NCBI GenBank assembly: GCA_964549495.1
Contig: CAZJWJ010000029.1
Span: 1-54,126 of the forward strand
DNA: 54,126 nt
Direction: 5' to 3'
Source: JACKBJ01 sp964549495
GTDB taxonomy: Bacteria > Chloroflexota > Anaerolineae > Epilineales > Epilineaceae
Positions 1 through 8,927 of the stretch are shown piece by piece. Below the pieces are notes generated by a model that ran no database searches, was not told where the DNA came from, and saw only the letters and a list, made by a program, of their open reading frames with translations. Both the position numbers and the translations under genes were made by a program. The first letter of the stretch is position 1; every line of letters starts with the position of its first letter.

Positions 1-324
1 GAAGGCCCCGCTGAAGGCGCCGGTGGCGTAGAGGTGCCAGACCTCCAGCCGGCCGGTGGCCTGCAGGAGCAGGATGGCCAGGCTGGCCAGGCCGGCGGCC
101 AGATCGCTGATCACCAGCACCCGTCGGCGGTCGACGCGATCGACCAGGGCGCCGGCCAGCGGGCTGAGCAGGACCGCGGGCGTAAACGTGAAGAAGCCCA
201 CCAGGGCCAGCGCGGTGGCCTGCCCGGTCTCCTGCCAGGCCCAGATGGTGATGGCGAACTGGGTCATGCCCGTGCCCACCTGGGACAGCAGCTGGCCGAG
301 CCAGATCAAGGTGAAGCGGCGCAT
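1..324 (-). CDS. MFS transporter, N-terminal part (runs off window)
   Basis: The reverse strand encodes 108 residues from an ATG at 324 and is open to the window edge. The start is preceded by a TAGGAT ribosome-binding site. The protein begins MRRFTLIWLGQLLSQVGTGM and continues with three likely membrane segments. Between segments 2 and 3 it has LAGALVDRVDRRRV, the loop motif of the major facilitator superfamily (G-x-x-x-D-R-x-x-R-R). It resembles the EntS-like drug/siderophore exporter branch, but the substrate cannot be told from this fragment. It is transcribed divergently from the CAP-domain gene, with a 256-bp gap in between where I saw no clear promoter. Confidence 0.8.
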   Translation of the reverse strand, partial: MRRFTLIWLGQLLSQVGTGMTQFAITIWAWQETGQATALALVGFFTFTPAVLLSPLAGALVDRVDRRRVLVISDLAAGLASLAILLLQATGRLEVWHLYATGAFSGAF

Positions 325-580
325 CGCGAATCCTATGCGGGGGGGCGTCCGGCGCCCGAAGGACCCTGATGGTAGCCCGCACGAGCTCGGCGTCGGATTT
401 CCGACGGTCGACCATGGGGTGGCCGCCAGCCGGTCGCGGGCTCGAGGCCCGCCGATTGGGCCTATGCTGTAAGCAAGCCGTCCTGCCCCTGCCTGCCGGA
501 CGAGATCTCGTCGGTCGCTCGCCCCGGGTCCAGACGGATATCGGGATCCGGCGAGCGCGGCAACACGGAGTCAGGATCGA

Positions 581-2713
581 ATGAACGAGCACGCAGGCTT
601 GAACGAATCACGAATCCCCGACGTGACCCGCGAGGGTTCTACGTCACTCGACTTCGATACCCGAGCGCGTCGCCATGCCGCCGCGCGCCACATGCCCAAG
701 GTCCTCCCCGCTTGGATCACGATACTCCTCCTGGTGGCTGCGGGGCCCGATCCGGCGACCGCACAGGAGGCGGGGCCGCGCCTGCTCCCGGCCGCCACGG
801 TGGACGCGGGTGCGGCCTCGGAATCGAGCGCGGAGCCGAACACCGAGCCCGCTCCCTGGCGGCGCTTCGGAGGTGCCGTGCTGGACTACGCCGGTTGTGG
901 AGGCGTCAACGCGCCGGTCGTCAACGCGGACTTCGAGCAGGAAGTGGTGGAGCTGAGCAACGAAGAGCGTTGGAACAACGGCAACCTGCCACCGCTCAAG
1001 CGCCGCGATGGCCTCGACCAGGCCGCCCGCTACCACAGTACCGACCTTCGGGATGACGACTACTTCCAACACGACACCTACGATCGCAGCGGCGGCATAT
1101 TGCTCTTCGTCTGCGGCTGGGTGACGCGGGTCACCGGCTACTACGGCGGCTACAACGCGCTGGCCGAGAACATCGCCGCCGGCTACCAGAGCCCGCAGTC
1201 CGTCGTTGCCGCCTGGATGGGCAGTCCCGGACACCGTGCCAACATCCTCAGCCCGAGCCTCTGGGAGATCGGTGTCGGCTACAGCTGCTGCGGCGGCACC
1301 TACAGCCGCTACTGGACGCAGGACTTCGGTCGCAAGCCGGGCGTCTACCCTTTGGTGATCGAGCGTGAGGCGGCGACCACCAGCAGCCAGGACGTCGATC
1401 TGTACATCTACGGCAACTTCAACGAGATGCGGCTGCGCAACGACGGCGGGAGCTGGACGGCCTGGCAGTCCTTCCAGAACGATGTCTCCTGGACCTTGCC
1501 CGGCAGCGTGGGCATGCACACCGTCTCGGCCGAGATGAGAACGGGCAGCCAGACCGTCTCGGCCAGCGACAGTATCGAGCTCCTGGTCGTCTCGAGCCCG
1601 ACGCCCGGTGCGAGCAACACGCCTTCGGCGACGAGCACGAGCACGCCCAGCCCTACCCCCAGCGCGACGAGCAGCCCCTCCGCGACCGCGACGGCGAGCC
1701 CCACGTCCAGCCCGGAACCGACCGATACGCCGGTTCCGCCGAGCCCGACCGCCGTGCCGACGGATACGCCGGTTCCGCCCAGTCCGACGGTGGTACCGAC
1801 CAGCACACCGCTTCCACCGAGCCCGACCGCCGTGCCGACGGAAACGCCGGTTCCACCCAGTCCGACGGCCAGCGCGACGCAGACCGCCCCGCCTCCGAGC
1901 GCGACGCCGACCTGGACCTCGACGCTCGCACCGCCGACGCCCAGCCCGACCTTCACCCCAACCTTCACCGCCACGGCCAGTCCGGAGCCGACCGACACGC
2001 CCCTTCCGACCGGCAGCTCGACTCCGACGGCGACGGCCACCCCGCCGCCGAGTGCGACGCCGAGCGCGACGTCGACCGTCACAGCATCCGCCACGCCCAG
2101 CCTCACCGCTTCGCCCACCGCCAGCGCGACCTGGACCAGCACGGCTCCGCCGCCGACCCCCACGGCCAGCCCGAGCTGGACGGCGATCCCACCCAGTCCG
2201 ACGCCCGGTGCGCCGACCGACACGCCGGCCGCGCCGCTGGTCTTCGACGCCAGCGACGACGCCTACGTCGATAGCGGCTTGCCATTCCGACGCTTCGGTT
2301 ATCTCTCGGAGCTGAAGATCGCCCGGGGAAGCTCATCGGAGCGACGCAGCTACCTCAAGTTCGAGGTGACGGGCCTGAGCGGCCCGCCGGCCGAGGCTCG
2401 GCTGAGGCTCTACGTGACCGATGGCAGCGACGACGGCGGATCGGTCTACCGGGTCTCGAATGCGTACCAGGGCGGCGGATCGCCCTGGCGCGAGTTCGCG
2501 CTGACATGGCTCAACGCCCCGACCATCTCCGGCAGCCCGCTATCCACACTGGGCGCGATCGGAGCTGGCAGCTGGGCCGAGTACCCCGTCACCGCCGCCA
2601 TGATCGGCAACGGAATCTACAGTTTCGGGATCACGACCACGTCCTCGGACGAGGCGGTCTTCCGCTCACGGCAGTACGCGACCCATCCGCCAGAGCTGTG
2701 GATCCAACCCTGA
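581..2713 (+). CDS. Secreted CAP-domain protein with Pro/Thr linker and C-terminal DNRLRE-type domain
   Basis: A 710-residue exported protein. The ATG at 581 has an AGGA ribosome-binding site. A hydrophobic signal segment starts only at Met38 (ATG 692), so the shorter start is possible although no good binding site precedes it. Residues about 118-248 form a CAP/SCP (cysteine-rich secretory protein, PR-1) domain with the recognisable LAENIAAG and SPGHRANIL motifs. Residues about 340-548 are a low-complexity Pro/Thr/Ser linker. Residues about 549-710 resemble the DNRLRE/CBM96-like beta domain (DDAYVDSG, SYLKFEV, LRLYV). CAP proteins bind lipids or act at the cell surface, but the molecular role here is unknown. 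Probably wall-associated or released. Confidence 0.85.
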   Translation: MNEHAGLNESRIPDVTREGSTSLDFDTRARRHAAARHMPKVLPAWITILLLVAAGPDPATAQEAGPRLLPAATVDAGAASESSAEPNTEPAPWRRFGGAVLDYAGCGGVNAPVVNADFEQEVVELSNEERWNNGNLPPLKRRDGLDQAARYHSTDLRDDDYFQHDTYDRSGGILLFVCGWVTRVTGYYGGYNALAENIAAGYQSPQSVVAAWMGSPGHRANILSPSLWEIGVGYSCCGGTYSRYWTQDFGRKPGVYPLVIEREAATTSSQDVDLYIYGNFNEMRLRNDGGSWTAWQSFQNDVSWTLPGSVGMHTVSAEMRTGSQTVSASDSIELLVVSSPTPGASNTPSATSTSTPSPTPSATSSPSATATASPTSSPEPTDTPVPPSPTAVPTDTPVPPSPTVVPTSTPLPPSPTAVPTETPVPPSPTASATQTAPPPSATPTWTSTLAPPTPSPTFTPTFTATASPEPTDTPLPTGSSTPTATATPPPSATPSATSTVTASATPSLTASPTASATWTSTAPPPTPTASPSWTAIPPSPTPGAPTDTPAAPLVFDASDDAYVDSGLPFRRFGYLSELKIARGSSSERRSYLKFEVTGLSGPPAEARLRLYVTDGSDDGGSVYRVSNAYQGGGSPWREFALTWLNAPTISGSPLSTLGAIGAGSWAEYPVTAAMIGNGIYSFGITTTSSDEAVFRSRQYATHPPELWIQP
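1718..1873 (+). repeat. Four tandem 39-bp repeats in the Pro/Thr linker
   Basis: Four in-frame units begin at 1718, 1757, 1796 and 1835. Each encodes 13 residues of the form PT-x-TP-[VL]-PPSPT-x-[VS]. The units differ by a few synonymous and conservative changes. They lie inside the linker of the CAP-domain protein and probably arose by slippage or duplication, giving a spacer of variable length. Confidence 0.85.
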
Positions 2714-2816
2714 AGCAAGGGCTCGTCAAACAGCAAGAGGCCCAAGCTGTCGAGCCCAGAGCCCATCGGGCTTGGATCGATGGAGCCGGTACCGCTGGCC
2801 GATGGTCGGTGCCGCT

Positions 2817-4601
2817 TCACCGGCCGTCGATGGACCCGGTGTAGAGCTCTCGCTCGCGCATCTGGGCCAGGAATACCTCGACACGCTCGCTGAAGAAGCT
2901 TCCCATCACGAAGTCGCGGGCCGGAATCCAATGTTCGTCCAGATCGTGCGGCGGCATCTGGGGGTCCCGCCAGTCGCTCCAGCGCGCAGACTCGGCCACC
3001 ACGGCGTCCTCGATCTCGGCGGCCAAGCTGGCGTAGCGTGCGGCGGGTCGGTTGCGCTCCGGATGATCGGGATCCCAGGCTTCTTGGTCGGGATCGACGT
3101 GGAGCGCGCCTTCGGGGCCGAGATGCCAGCGCAGGCGGGCGTCGAAGCGGGCCTGGAAATCCGGGTTGCGGCGCAGCCGGCTGTAGAGTTGGGCCGGCGT
3201 GCCCTCGGTGGCCGTCGTGCTCCGGTCGAGGGCGGTCTCCAGGAGCGCCGCCTCGGCGTCCCAGGCGACCATTCGAACCGGGCCCTCCGGCTCGCGCGCG
3301 GAAAGCACCACCCAGTTGGTGGCCGGCCAGTCGCTGCGCGCGGCGTACTGGCCGGCGATCCAATGGTCGATGAAGTCCTCCAGATCCAGCTGCGCGGCCG
3401 CCCGGCGGTAACGCACCTCGTCTTCCAGCCCCTCTGCGGCCAGCTCGAGCAGGTTGGTCCAGGCCCAACTCGGATCGGGGTCCAGCGCTTCCTCGGAGTT
3501 GTCGGAGATGATCGCGTAGTCCTCGTCGTCGCCGCCGTATCGTTGGGCGGCCCAATCCTCGTCCACGCGCTCGATCAGGTCGTAGAGCCCCCAGTAGAGG
3601 CCGTTGAGGAAGAGGTGGACGTAGCGGCCCTGCACCGCTTCGAGACCCATCTCGCGCTCGGTCTCTCGCAGCCAGGCGTCGCGCAGGTATTGGGCCCATC
3701 GTGGGTCCAGCAGGACGCTGTCGTTGACCATGGCGCGCAGTACCAGGCTCTCGATCTCCTCGGGCCCGTCTGGGCCGTAGAGCGGATAGCGCAGCTTTCC
3801 GGCACCATAGTCGCCGCGGAATCGCAGGCGCAGGCTGTGCTTGGCGCTCTGATCCGGATAACGGCTGACGTTACCGTGCACTCTCAGGCCGGCGTCGACC
3901 TGGAAGCCGGCCTCCTCGCCGCGAGGATCGATCAGCTCGATCGAGGCCTCGCGCTCCCAATCCCGACCTCGCTCCAAGGGGTGACTGTAGATCCCCGACT
4001 CGGAGCCGAAGAGATCCTCGATTGGCAACGCGATCGAGAGGCTGGGCAGCTGCTCGAGGCTGCGCTCGATGGCCGCGCGACGCTCCGCGCGTGCGGTCAC
4101 GCGCGGGTCCATCGCGTAGTCGGCCGCCACCGGACCGTCACCGTATTGGCCCCATGTCTCCGGCATGCCCTCGGGCCGAGCTGGCTGGTCGAGGACCGAG
4201 GCCGGCATCAGGTAGCTGTGGCTGAAGACCCGCGAGAGACTGCGATCCCCATCGATGACGACGGCCCGCAGGACGGTGGACCGGTCCAGCTCGATCGGCT
4301 CGTCGTAGACCTGGCCGTGCGCCGGCCCCGGGCGGCTGCCGTCGAGCGTGTAGCGCAAGCCGCCGGCCGAGCCCTCTGCCTCGAGCCGCACGGAGACCGG
4401 GCCGTCGACGAACGATCGCTCGGGCTCGAAGCGGATATGGCTGCCTTCGAGCTCCTCGGTCTCGTCGGCCGAGGCCGGTGCTTCCTCGTCTTCGGTTCGG
4501 ATCGGGCGACCATCCTCGTCCAGCCTCGCGCCGTCTCCGGCACCGCAGGCGAGCAAGACGAAGGCGAGACCGATGGCCGGCGCGCGCAGGGGCAGCCGCA
4601 T
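2817..4601 (-). CDS. CotH-kinase-family lipoprotein with chitobiase-type beta domain
   Basis: A 594-residue protein starting at an ATG with GAGGAG about 10 nt upstream. It has a lipoprotein signal peptide ending LLAC with Cys19, so it should be membrane-anchored on the outer face. Residues about 55-125 match the chitobiase/hexosaminidase C-terminal module (LRYTLDGSRPG). The rest resembles the CotH family: KHSLRLRFRGDYGAGKL, then LFLNGLYWGLYDLIERVDEDW, then VAWDAEAALL with a candidate metal-binding Asp. CotH of Bacillus is a secreted protein kinase acting on spore-coat proteins; in non-sporulating bacteria the substrates are mostly unknown. It converges on the CAP-domain gene and is divergent from the EamA gene. 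Confidence 0.85.
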   Translation of the reverse strand: MRLPLRAPAIGLAFVLLACGAGDGARLDEDGRPIRTEDEEAPASADETEELEGSHIRFEPERSFVDGPVSVRLEAEGSAGGLRYTLDGSRPGPAHGQVYDEPIELDRSTVLRAVVIDGDRSLSRVFSHSYLMPASVLDQPARPEGMPETWGQYGDGPVAADYAMDPRVTARAERRAAIERSLEQLPSLSIALPIEDLFGSESGIYSHPLERGRDWEREASIELIDPRGEEAGFQVDAGLRVHGNVSRYPDQSAKHSLRLRFRGDYGAGKLRYPLYGPDGPEEIESLVLRAMVNDSVLLDPRWAQYLRDAWLRETEREMGLEAVQGRYVHLFLNGLYWGLYDLIERVDEDWAAQRYGGDDEDYAIISDNSEEALDPDPSWAWTNLLELAAEGLEDEVRYRRAAAQLDLEDFIDHWIAGQYAARSDWPATNWVVLSAREPEGPVRMVAWDAEAALLETALDRSTTATEGTPAQLYSRLRRNPDFQARFDARLRWHLGPEGALHVDPDQEAWDPDHPERNRPAARYASLAAEIEDAVVAESARWSDWRDPQMPPHDLDEHWIPARDFVMGSFFSERVEVFLAQMRERELYTGSIDGR

Positions 4602-4707
4602 GGAGGTAGGACTCCTCGTGGGATCGAGAGGCTGTCGATCGAGGAAACTTTACAACAGGCGCGAGTCGCCTCGAAGGCGCAGCTCGCGACGCCCATGGCC
4701 ACCGCCC

Positions 4708-4736
4708 TTGACAGATCGGCATTCGCGGACGATGGT
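4708..4736 (+). promoter_or_regulatory. Candidate sigma-70 promoter for the EamA transporter
   Basis: A perfect -35 hexamer TTGACA (4708-4713) is followed after 17 bp by GATGGT (4731-4736), a weak -10. The EamA start is 44 bp further on. Confidence 0.4.
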
Positions 4737-4779
4737 CCGGGTTCCTGCCACCGCATTCGAGCCGGACGAGGAGCTTGCG

Positions 4780-5688
4780 ATGCCTCAGGATCGAGCGAGG
4801 GGCGAGGGTCCGATGCGCCCCGCCATGGGTCCCGAACGCGTCTTTCTGCTGACGCTGCTGACCATGCTGGCCTTCGCCGCCAACTCGGTGCTGGCCCGCC
4901 TGGCCCTCATCGACGGCGCCATCGATCCCTTCGGATTCACCGCCGTCCGCTTGGGCAGCGGCGCCCTGGTGCTGGCGGTCTTCCTGCGCGCACCGGCCGG
5001 CCAGGCCGCCGGCTGGCGCCCCTGGAGCGCCCTGGCCTTGTTGGCCTACGCCCTGCCCTTCTCCTTGGCCTACGTAAGCCTCGAGGCCAGCGTGGGTGCC
5101 CTACTGCTCTTCGGGGCCGTGCAGGTGACGATGATCGGGGCCGGCCTGCTGCGCGGCGAGCGCATGGGGCCCTTGCGCATTCTGGGAGGCCTGATGGCCA
5201 TCGCCGGCTTCCTGGTGCTGGTGCGGCCGGGCCTGAGCGCGCCCGATCCGGCAGGGGCAGCGCTGATGACCCTGGCCGGCATCGCCTGGGGACTCTACTC
5301 CTTGGCGGGCCGGAAGGCGGCCCGTCCGCAGCTGGCCACCGCCCGCAACTTCTTGCTGGCGGCGCCCATTCCGCTGCTTCTCTACCTCCTTCGGCTGCCC
5401 TCACTTCCGGCCGTCGAGCCGCAGGGTTGGATCCTGGCCATCGCATCGGGTGCGATCACCTCGGCGCTGGGCTACGTGCTCTGGTACGCGGCCCTGGCCG
5501 GCCACAGCCGCACCAGCGCCGCCTTGGTCCAGCTCTCCGTTCCGCTCATCGCCGCTGCCGGCGGTGCCCTCCTGCTGGGCGAGACCATCGGAATGCGTTT
5601 TGTCGTGGCCACGATCTTGACCCTCGGCGGCATCGCCGTGGCCATCCTTTCGGGATCACGCGCCGAGCCGATCTCCGCCCGCGGCTGA
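4780..5688 (+). CDS. EamA/DMT-family transporter
   Basis: I take the ATG at 4780 because GAGGAG lies 6-7 nt upstream; longer in-frame starts have no such site. The 302-residue product has about ten hydrophobic segments in two homologous halves, the usual build of drug/metabolite (EamA) transporters. The first half includes AFAANSVLARLAL and the second GIAWGLYSLAGR and ALGYVLWYAALAG. It ends in the short charged tail normal for the family. Substrate unknown. It is probably transcribed alone or with the PhoX-like gene 99 bp downstream. Confidence 0.9.
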   Translation: MPQDRARGEGPMRPAMGPERVFLLTLLTMLAFAANSVLARLALIDGAIDPFGFTAVRLGSGALVLAVFLRAPAGQAAGWRPWSALALLAYALPFSLAYVSLEASVGALLLFGAVQVTMIGAGLLRGERMGPLRILGGLMAIAGFLVLVRPGLSAPDPAGAALMTLAGIAWGLYSLAGRKAARPQLATARNFLLAAPIPLLLYLLRLPSLPAVEPQGWILAIASGAITSALGYVLWYAALAGHSRTSAALVQLSVPLIAAAGGALLLGETIGMRFVVATILTLGGIAVAILSGSRAEPISARG

Positions 5689-5721
5689 GCGGCGCTGCCG
5701 CTGTCGATCTCGCCGCCGATC

Positions 5722-5730
5722 TGATAGCAT
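5722..5730 (+). promoter_or_regulatory. Extended -10 element upstream of the PhoX-like gene
   Basis: TG-A-TAGCAT, with TG at 5722 and the hexamer at 5725-5730. No convincing -35 is visible. The gene starts 57 bp downstream. Confidence 0.45.
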
Positions 5731-5787
5731 CTTGGTCTGAGCGGCTCCGGATGAGGATTCCGGGGCCCGGTCGAAGGAGAGATCGAG

Positions 5788-7671
5788 ATGTCCGAACCTG
5801 CCGAGGGGCAGGGCCTGTCCCGCCGCGGCCTGTTTCAGCGTGCGCTGTCTTCCATCGTCTACCTTCCGCTCTTGGGCAACAAGCGGCTCCTGCCGCCGCC
5901 GGCCAGCGGGCCCGGGCTGGGCTTCGAGCCCTTGCCGGCCGGCCTGGAGGACGCCATCCGGCTGCCGGAGGGCTACCGGCACGAAGTGCTCCTGCGCTGG
6001 GGCGATCCCATCCTGCCCGGCGCGCCGGACTTCGATCCGGCGCGGCTGGATCCGGCCGCCCAGGCCATGCAGTTCGGCTACAACTGCGACTACATCGCCT
6101 TCTTCCCTTTGGACTGGACCAGCGGCCGGCCGGATCGGGGGCTCTTGGTGGTCAACCACGAGCAGACCCATCCGGAGCTGATCTTTCCGGGCTGGCAGCC
6201 CGGTCGGAGCACGCGGCACGAGACGGACGTTCAGCTGGCGGCCCACGGCGTGTCGGTGGTCGAGACCTACTGCGACAACGGCGGGCACTGGCATGTCCTG
6301 CCCGACTCGCCGCGCAACTGGCGCGTGACCGGCAGCACCGAGACGCGCTTGAGCGGTCCGGCGCTGGGCCATCCTTGGCTGCGCACCCAGGCCGATCCCG
6401 AGGGCCAGAGGGTGCTCGGCACGCTGGCCAACTGCGCCGGGGGGATGACGCCCTGGGGGACCTACCTGGCCGCCGAGGAGAACTTCCACGAGTACTTCGG
6501 CTGGCGCGAGAAGCTGGATCGGGACGGGGACCGACGCTTCTGGGTCCATTTGGCCTATGCCATCCCCAAGGAGGGCACCGAGTTGGGCTTCGATCGCCAC
6601 CACCGACGCTTCGACCTGGGCCACGAGCCCAACGAGCCCTTCCGCTTCGGCTGGGTGCTCGAGCTCGATCCCTACGATCCCGGCTGGACGCCGCGCAAGC
6701 GCACGGCGCTGGGCCGGCTGCGGCGCGAGGGGGCGACCTGTCGGGTGACCGGCGACATGCGGGTGGCCGTCTACTCCGGCGAGGACGTGGCCTTCCAGCA
6801 CGTTCACAAGTTCGTCACGGCCGAGGCCTGGAATCCCGATGATCGCCGGGCCAACCGCGACCTGCTCGATCGCGGGACGCTCTACGCCGCCCGCTTCGAT
6901 CCGGACGGGACGGGGGTTTGGCTGCCCTTGGTCCAGGGCCAGGGCCCCCTGCAGCCGGCCACCGGCTTCAACAGCCAGGCCGACGTCTTGATCAACACGG
7001 TCGAGGCCGGCAAGCTCGTCGGCGCCACGCGCATGGACCGCCCCGAGGGCATCGCCGTCTCGCCCGAGACCGGCCGGGTCTTCATCGCGCTGACCGAGAA
7101 CCCCTCGCGCGGCGTGGCCACCGAACCCGGCACCGGCATCAACGCGGCCAACCCCCGTGGGCCCAATCCCAACGGTCACGTCATCGAGCTGGAGGAAGAG
7201 GGCGGGGATGCCGGCGCGCTGCGCTTCCGCTGGCGCTTCCTGATGCTCTGCGGCGACCCGGCGCATCCGGACAGCGACTATTCGGGCCAGGCGCCAGAGC
7301 AGGTCAGCGGCCTGGCCTGCCCGGACAACATGATCTTCGATCCGCGCGGCTACCTCTGGATCGCCACCGACGGCCAGGAGAAGACCTTGGGCTTCAACGA
7401 CGGCCTCTACGCCGTGCCCGTCGATGGGGCCGAGCGCGGCCGAGCCCGGCGCTTCTTCCAGACCGTCCGCGGCGCCGAGGTCACCGGCCCCTGCTTCAAT
7501 CCGGACGGTCGCACGCTCTTCCTCTCGGTGCAGCATCCCGGTGAGGGTGGCACCCTGGCCAGCCCCCGATCCGATTGGCCCGATCGAGCCCAGCCGCCGC
7601 GCCCCTCGGTCATCGTCATCCAGGCTGAGGACGGGCGGGTCATCGGCGCGCCACCTCCAGGCGACGGCTGA
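5788..7671 (+). CDS. PhoX-like (DUF839) phosphatase-family protein, Tat-exported
   Basis: A 627-residue protein with AAGGAGA before the ATG. The N-terminus carries a twin-arginine signal (SRRGLFQRALSS followed by a hydrophobic stretch), as is typical for PhoX-family proteins that fold with metals before export. The body has family features: a VNHEQTHPEL segment, NCAGGMTPWGTYLAAEENF, RPEGIAVSPETGRVF, PDNMIFDPRGYLW and FNPDGRTLFLSVQHPGEGG near the end. PhoX enzymes are calcium/iron phosphomonoesterases, but many DUF839 proteins are uncharacterised, so phosphatase activity is an inference from family. It may supply phosphate or process surface esters outside the membrane. Confidence 0.88.
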   Translation: MSEPAEGQGLSRRGLFQRALSSIVYLPLLGNKRLLPPPASGPGLGFEPLPAGLEDAIRLPEGYRHEVLLRWGDPILPGAPDFDPARLDPAAQAMQFGYNCDYIAFFPLDWTSGRPDRGLLVVNHEQTHPELIFPGWQPGRSTRHETDVQLAAHGVSVVETYCDNGGHWHVLPDSPRNWRVTGSTETRLSGPALGHPWLRTQADPEGQRVLGTLANCAGGMTPWGTYLAAEENFHEYFGWREKLDRDGDRRFWVHLAYAIPKEGTELGFDRHHRRFDLGHEPNEPFRFGWVLELDPYDPGWTPRKRTALGRLRREGATCRVTGDMRVAVYSGEDVAFQHVHKFVTAEAWNPDDRRANRDLLDRGTLYAARFDPDGTGVWLPLVQGQGPLQPATGFNSQADVLINTVEAGKLVGATRMDRPEGIAVSPETGRVFIALTENPSRGVATEPGTGINAANPRGPNPNGHVIELEEEGGDAGALRFRWRFLMLCGDPAHPDSDYSGQAPEQVSGLACPDNMIFDPRGYLWIATDGQEKTLGFNDGLYAVPVDGAERGRARRFFQTVRGAEVTGPCFNPDGRTLFLSVQHPGEGGTLASPRSDWPDRAQPPRPSVIVIQAEDGRVIGAPPPGDG

Positions 7672-7687
7672 CGATCCCCCGTGGGCG

Positions 7688-7709
7688 CTCGAATCCCATA
7701 GGACTCGAG
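7688..7709 (+). terminator. Hairpin downstream of the PhoX-like gene
   Basis: A 9-bp stem with one A-C mismatch (7688-7696 with 7701-7709) and a CATA loop, 16 bp after the stop. No T-run follows, so a termination role is uncertain. A very similar sequence occurs at 31197-31217 after mdh. Confidence 0.35.
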
Positions 7710-7795
7710 TGATCGCCATCGGCCTGTAACCGGTCCCGTCGGCTTCGCGTCTGATGGTCAGGCCGCTCCTGGTCGCTGGGTTGCGGGCGGGATGC

Positions 7796-7804
7796 TGCTA
7801 GAAT
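7796..7804 (+). promoter_or_regulatory. Extended -10 element for the radical SAM/glycan gene unit
   Basis: TG-C-TAGAAT, with the hexamer at 7799-7804. The -35 is weak. The start codon is 28 bp downstream and has its own GGGAGG binding site. Confidence 0.55.
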
Positions 7805-7832
7805 CGAGGCCCGATCGGGAGGATGAACCACA

Positions 7833-8927
7833 ATGACCTTGCTCAAAGACATCGAGTTCGCGGCCTATCAAGGCACGAACCACCTGGCCCAGCAGCTGAG
7901 CTACCGCGTCGACCGCCGGCTGAACAAGCCCAGCCAGGTCTCGCTGCTCATCACGGACATCTGCGCGGCGCGCTGCACGATGTGCGACATGTGGAAGCTG
8001 CAGGAGAACAACGAACTGAGCATCGACGAATGGCGGACGGTGCTCGACCGCCTGCGCGAATGGCTCGGCCCCTTCTTCCTGGTGATCTCGGGTGGCGAGC
8101 CCTTCCAGAAGCGGGGCTTCTTCGACTTCCTGGCCCATTGCCGGCAGATCGGGATCAAGACCAAGGTCTCGACCAACGGCATGTACCTGACGCCCAAGGC
8201 CTGCGAGCGGGTGCTGGAGGTGGGGCCGGACTTCCTGAGCTTCTCCATCGACCACCACCGGCGCGAGGTGCACGATACCCTGCGCGGCGTGCCGCTCTAC
8301 GACCGCTGCGTCGAGGCCATCCGCATCCTGCAGGACCGCGACGAGTCCATCGTGCTGGGCGTGGCCTCGATCATCATGCAGGAGACGGCGGCGGATCTGG
8401 TGCGCAACGCCGAATGGGCCCTGGATGAGCTCGGCGTCGACCGCATGCTCTACCAGCCGCTCTACCCCACCTTTGCCAGCGACGAGGGCGTGGACCCGGA
8501 TTGGTACGATCGCAATCCGCATTGGCCGCGCGACACCGAGGCCTTGCGGGCGGAGATCGAGCGCCTGCGCGAGATGAAGCGCGCCGGCCGGCCCATCTGG
8601 AACCCCGACCAACACCTGGTGGCCTTGCAGCATTACTTCGTCGACCCGGCCAGCCACCCGCGTCCGGACGAGTGCATGGTGCGCTACAGCGCCTTCAATA
8701 TCGACCCCCGCGGCGACGTGATGTTCTGCTGGACGGTCGACGACCGGGTCGGCAACCTGCGCCGGGACCATCCGCGCGACATCTGGGAGTCGGCCCAGGC
8801 CCAAGAGCTGCGCGACAAGATGAAGGGCTGCCAGGCACCCTGCCTGCTCAACTGCTACCGCGGCCGCGGCCTGCGCGAGCAGGTGGGGCTCTTCCGCCTC
8901 TTCGCCGAGCGCCAGGGCTTCGGATGA
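7833..8927 (+). CDS. Radical SAM protein with SPASM-like C-terminal cysteines
   Basis: A 364-residue protein. Cys44, Cys48 and Cys51 form the CxxxCxxC motif that binds the radical-SAM 4Fe-4S cluster (ICAARCTMCDMW). Next come the GGEPF motif and a TIM-barrel-like body. The C-terminus holds a further cysteine set (CMVRYSA, MFCW, GCQAPCLLNC) like a SPASM domain, which binds an auxiliary cluster. The start has GGGAGG upstream. It overlaps the glycosyltransferase by 4 bp (ATGA), so the two are translationally coupled. In this context it probably modifies a lipid, sugar or small molecule of the surface pathway; the substrate cannot be predicted. Confidence 0.88.
   Translation: MTLLKDIEFAAYQGTNHLAQQLSYRVDRRLNKPSQVSLLITDICAARCTMCDMWKLQENNELSIDEWRTVLDRLREWLGPFFLVISGGEPFQKRGFFDFLAHCRQIGIKTKVSTNGMYLTPKACERVLEVGPDFLSFSIDHHRREVHDTLRGVPLYDRCVEAIRILQDRDESIVLGVASIIMQETAADLVRNAEWALDELGVDRMLYQPLYPTFASDEGVDPDWYDRNPHWPRDTEALRAEIERLREMKRAGRPIWNPDQHLVALQHYFVDPASHPRPDECMVRYSAFNIDPRGDVMFCWTVDDRVGNLRRDHPRDIWESAQAQELRDKMKGCQAPCLLNCYRGRGLREQVGLFRLFAERQGFG

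Noticed and set aside
1570..2230. Repetitive Pro/Thr region as a CRISPR or satellite array
   Set aside because: The repeats are in frame, differ at wobble positions and encode a protein linker.
2772..6842. A 1356-codon open frame on the plus strand
   Set aside because: It runs antisense to the CotH gene and then out of frame through the EamA and PhoX-like genes. Its product is Arg/Pro/Gly-rich without any domain, as expected from GC-rich codon bias.
5656..7719. A 687-codon minus-strand frame opposite the PhoX-like gene
   Set aside because: The plus-strand frame has a Tat signal and clear family motifs; the antisense product has none.
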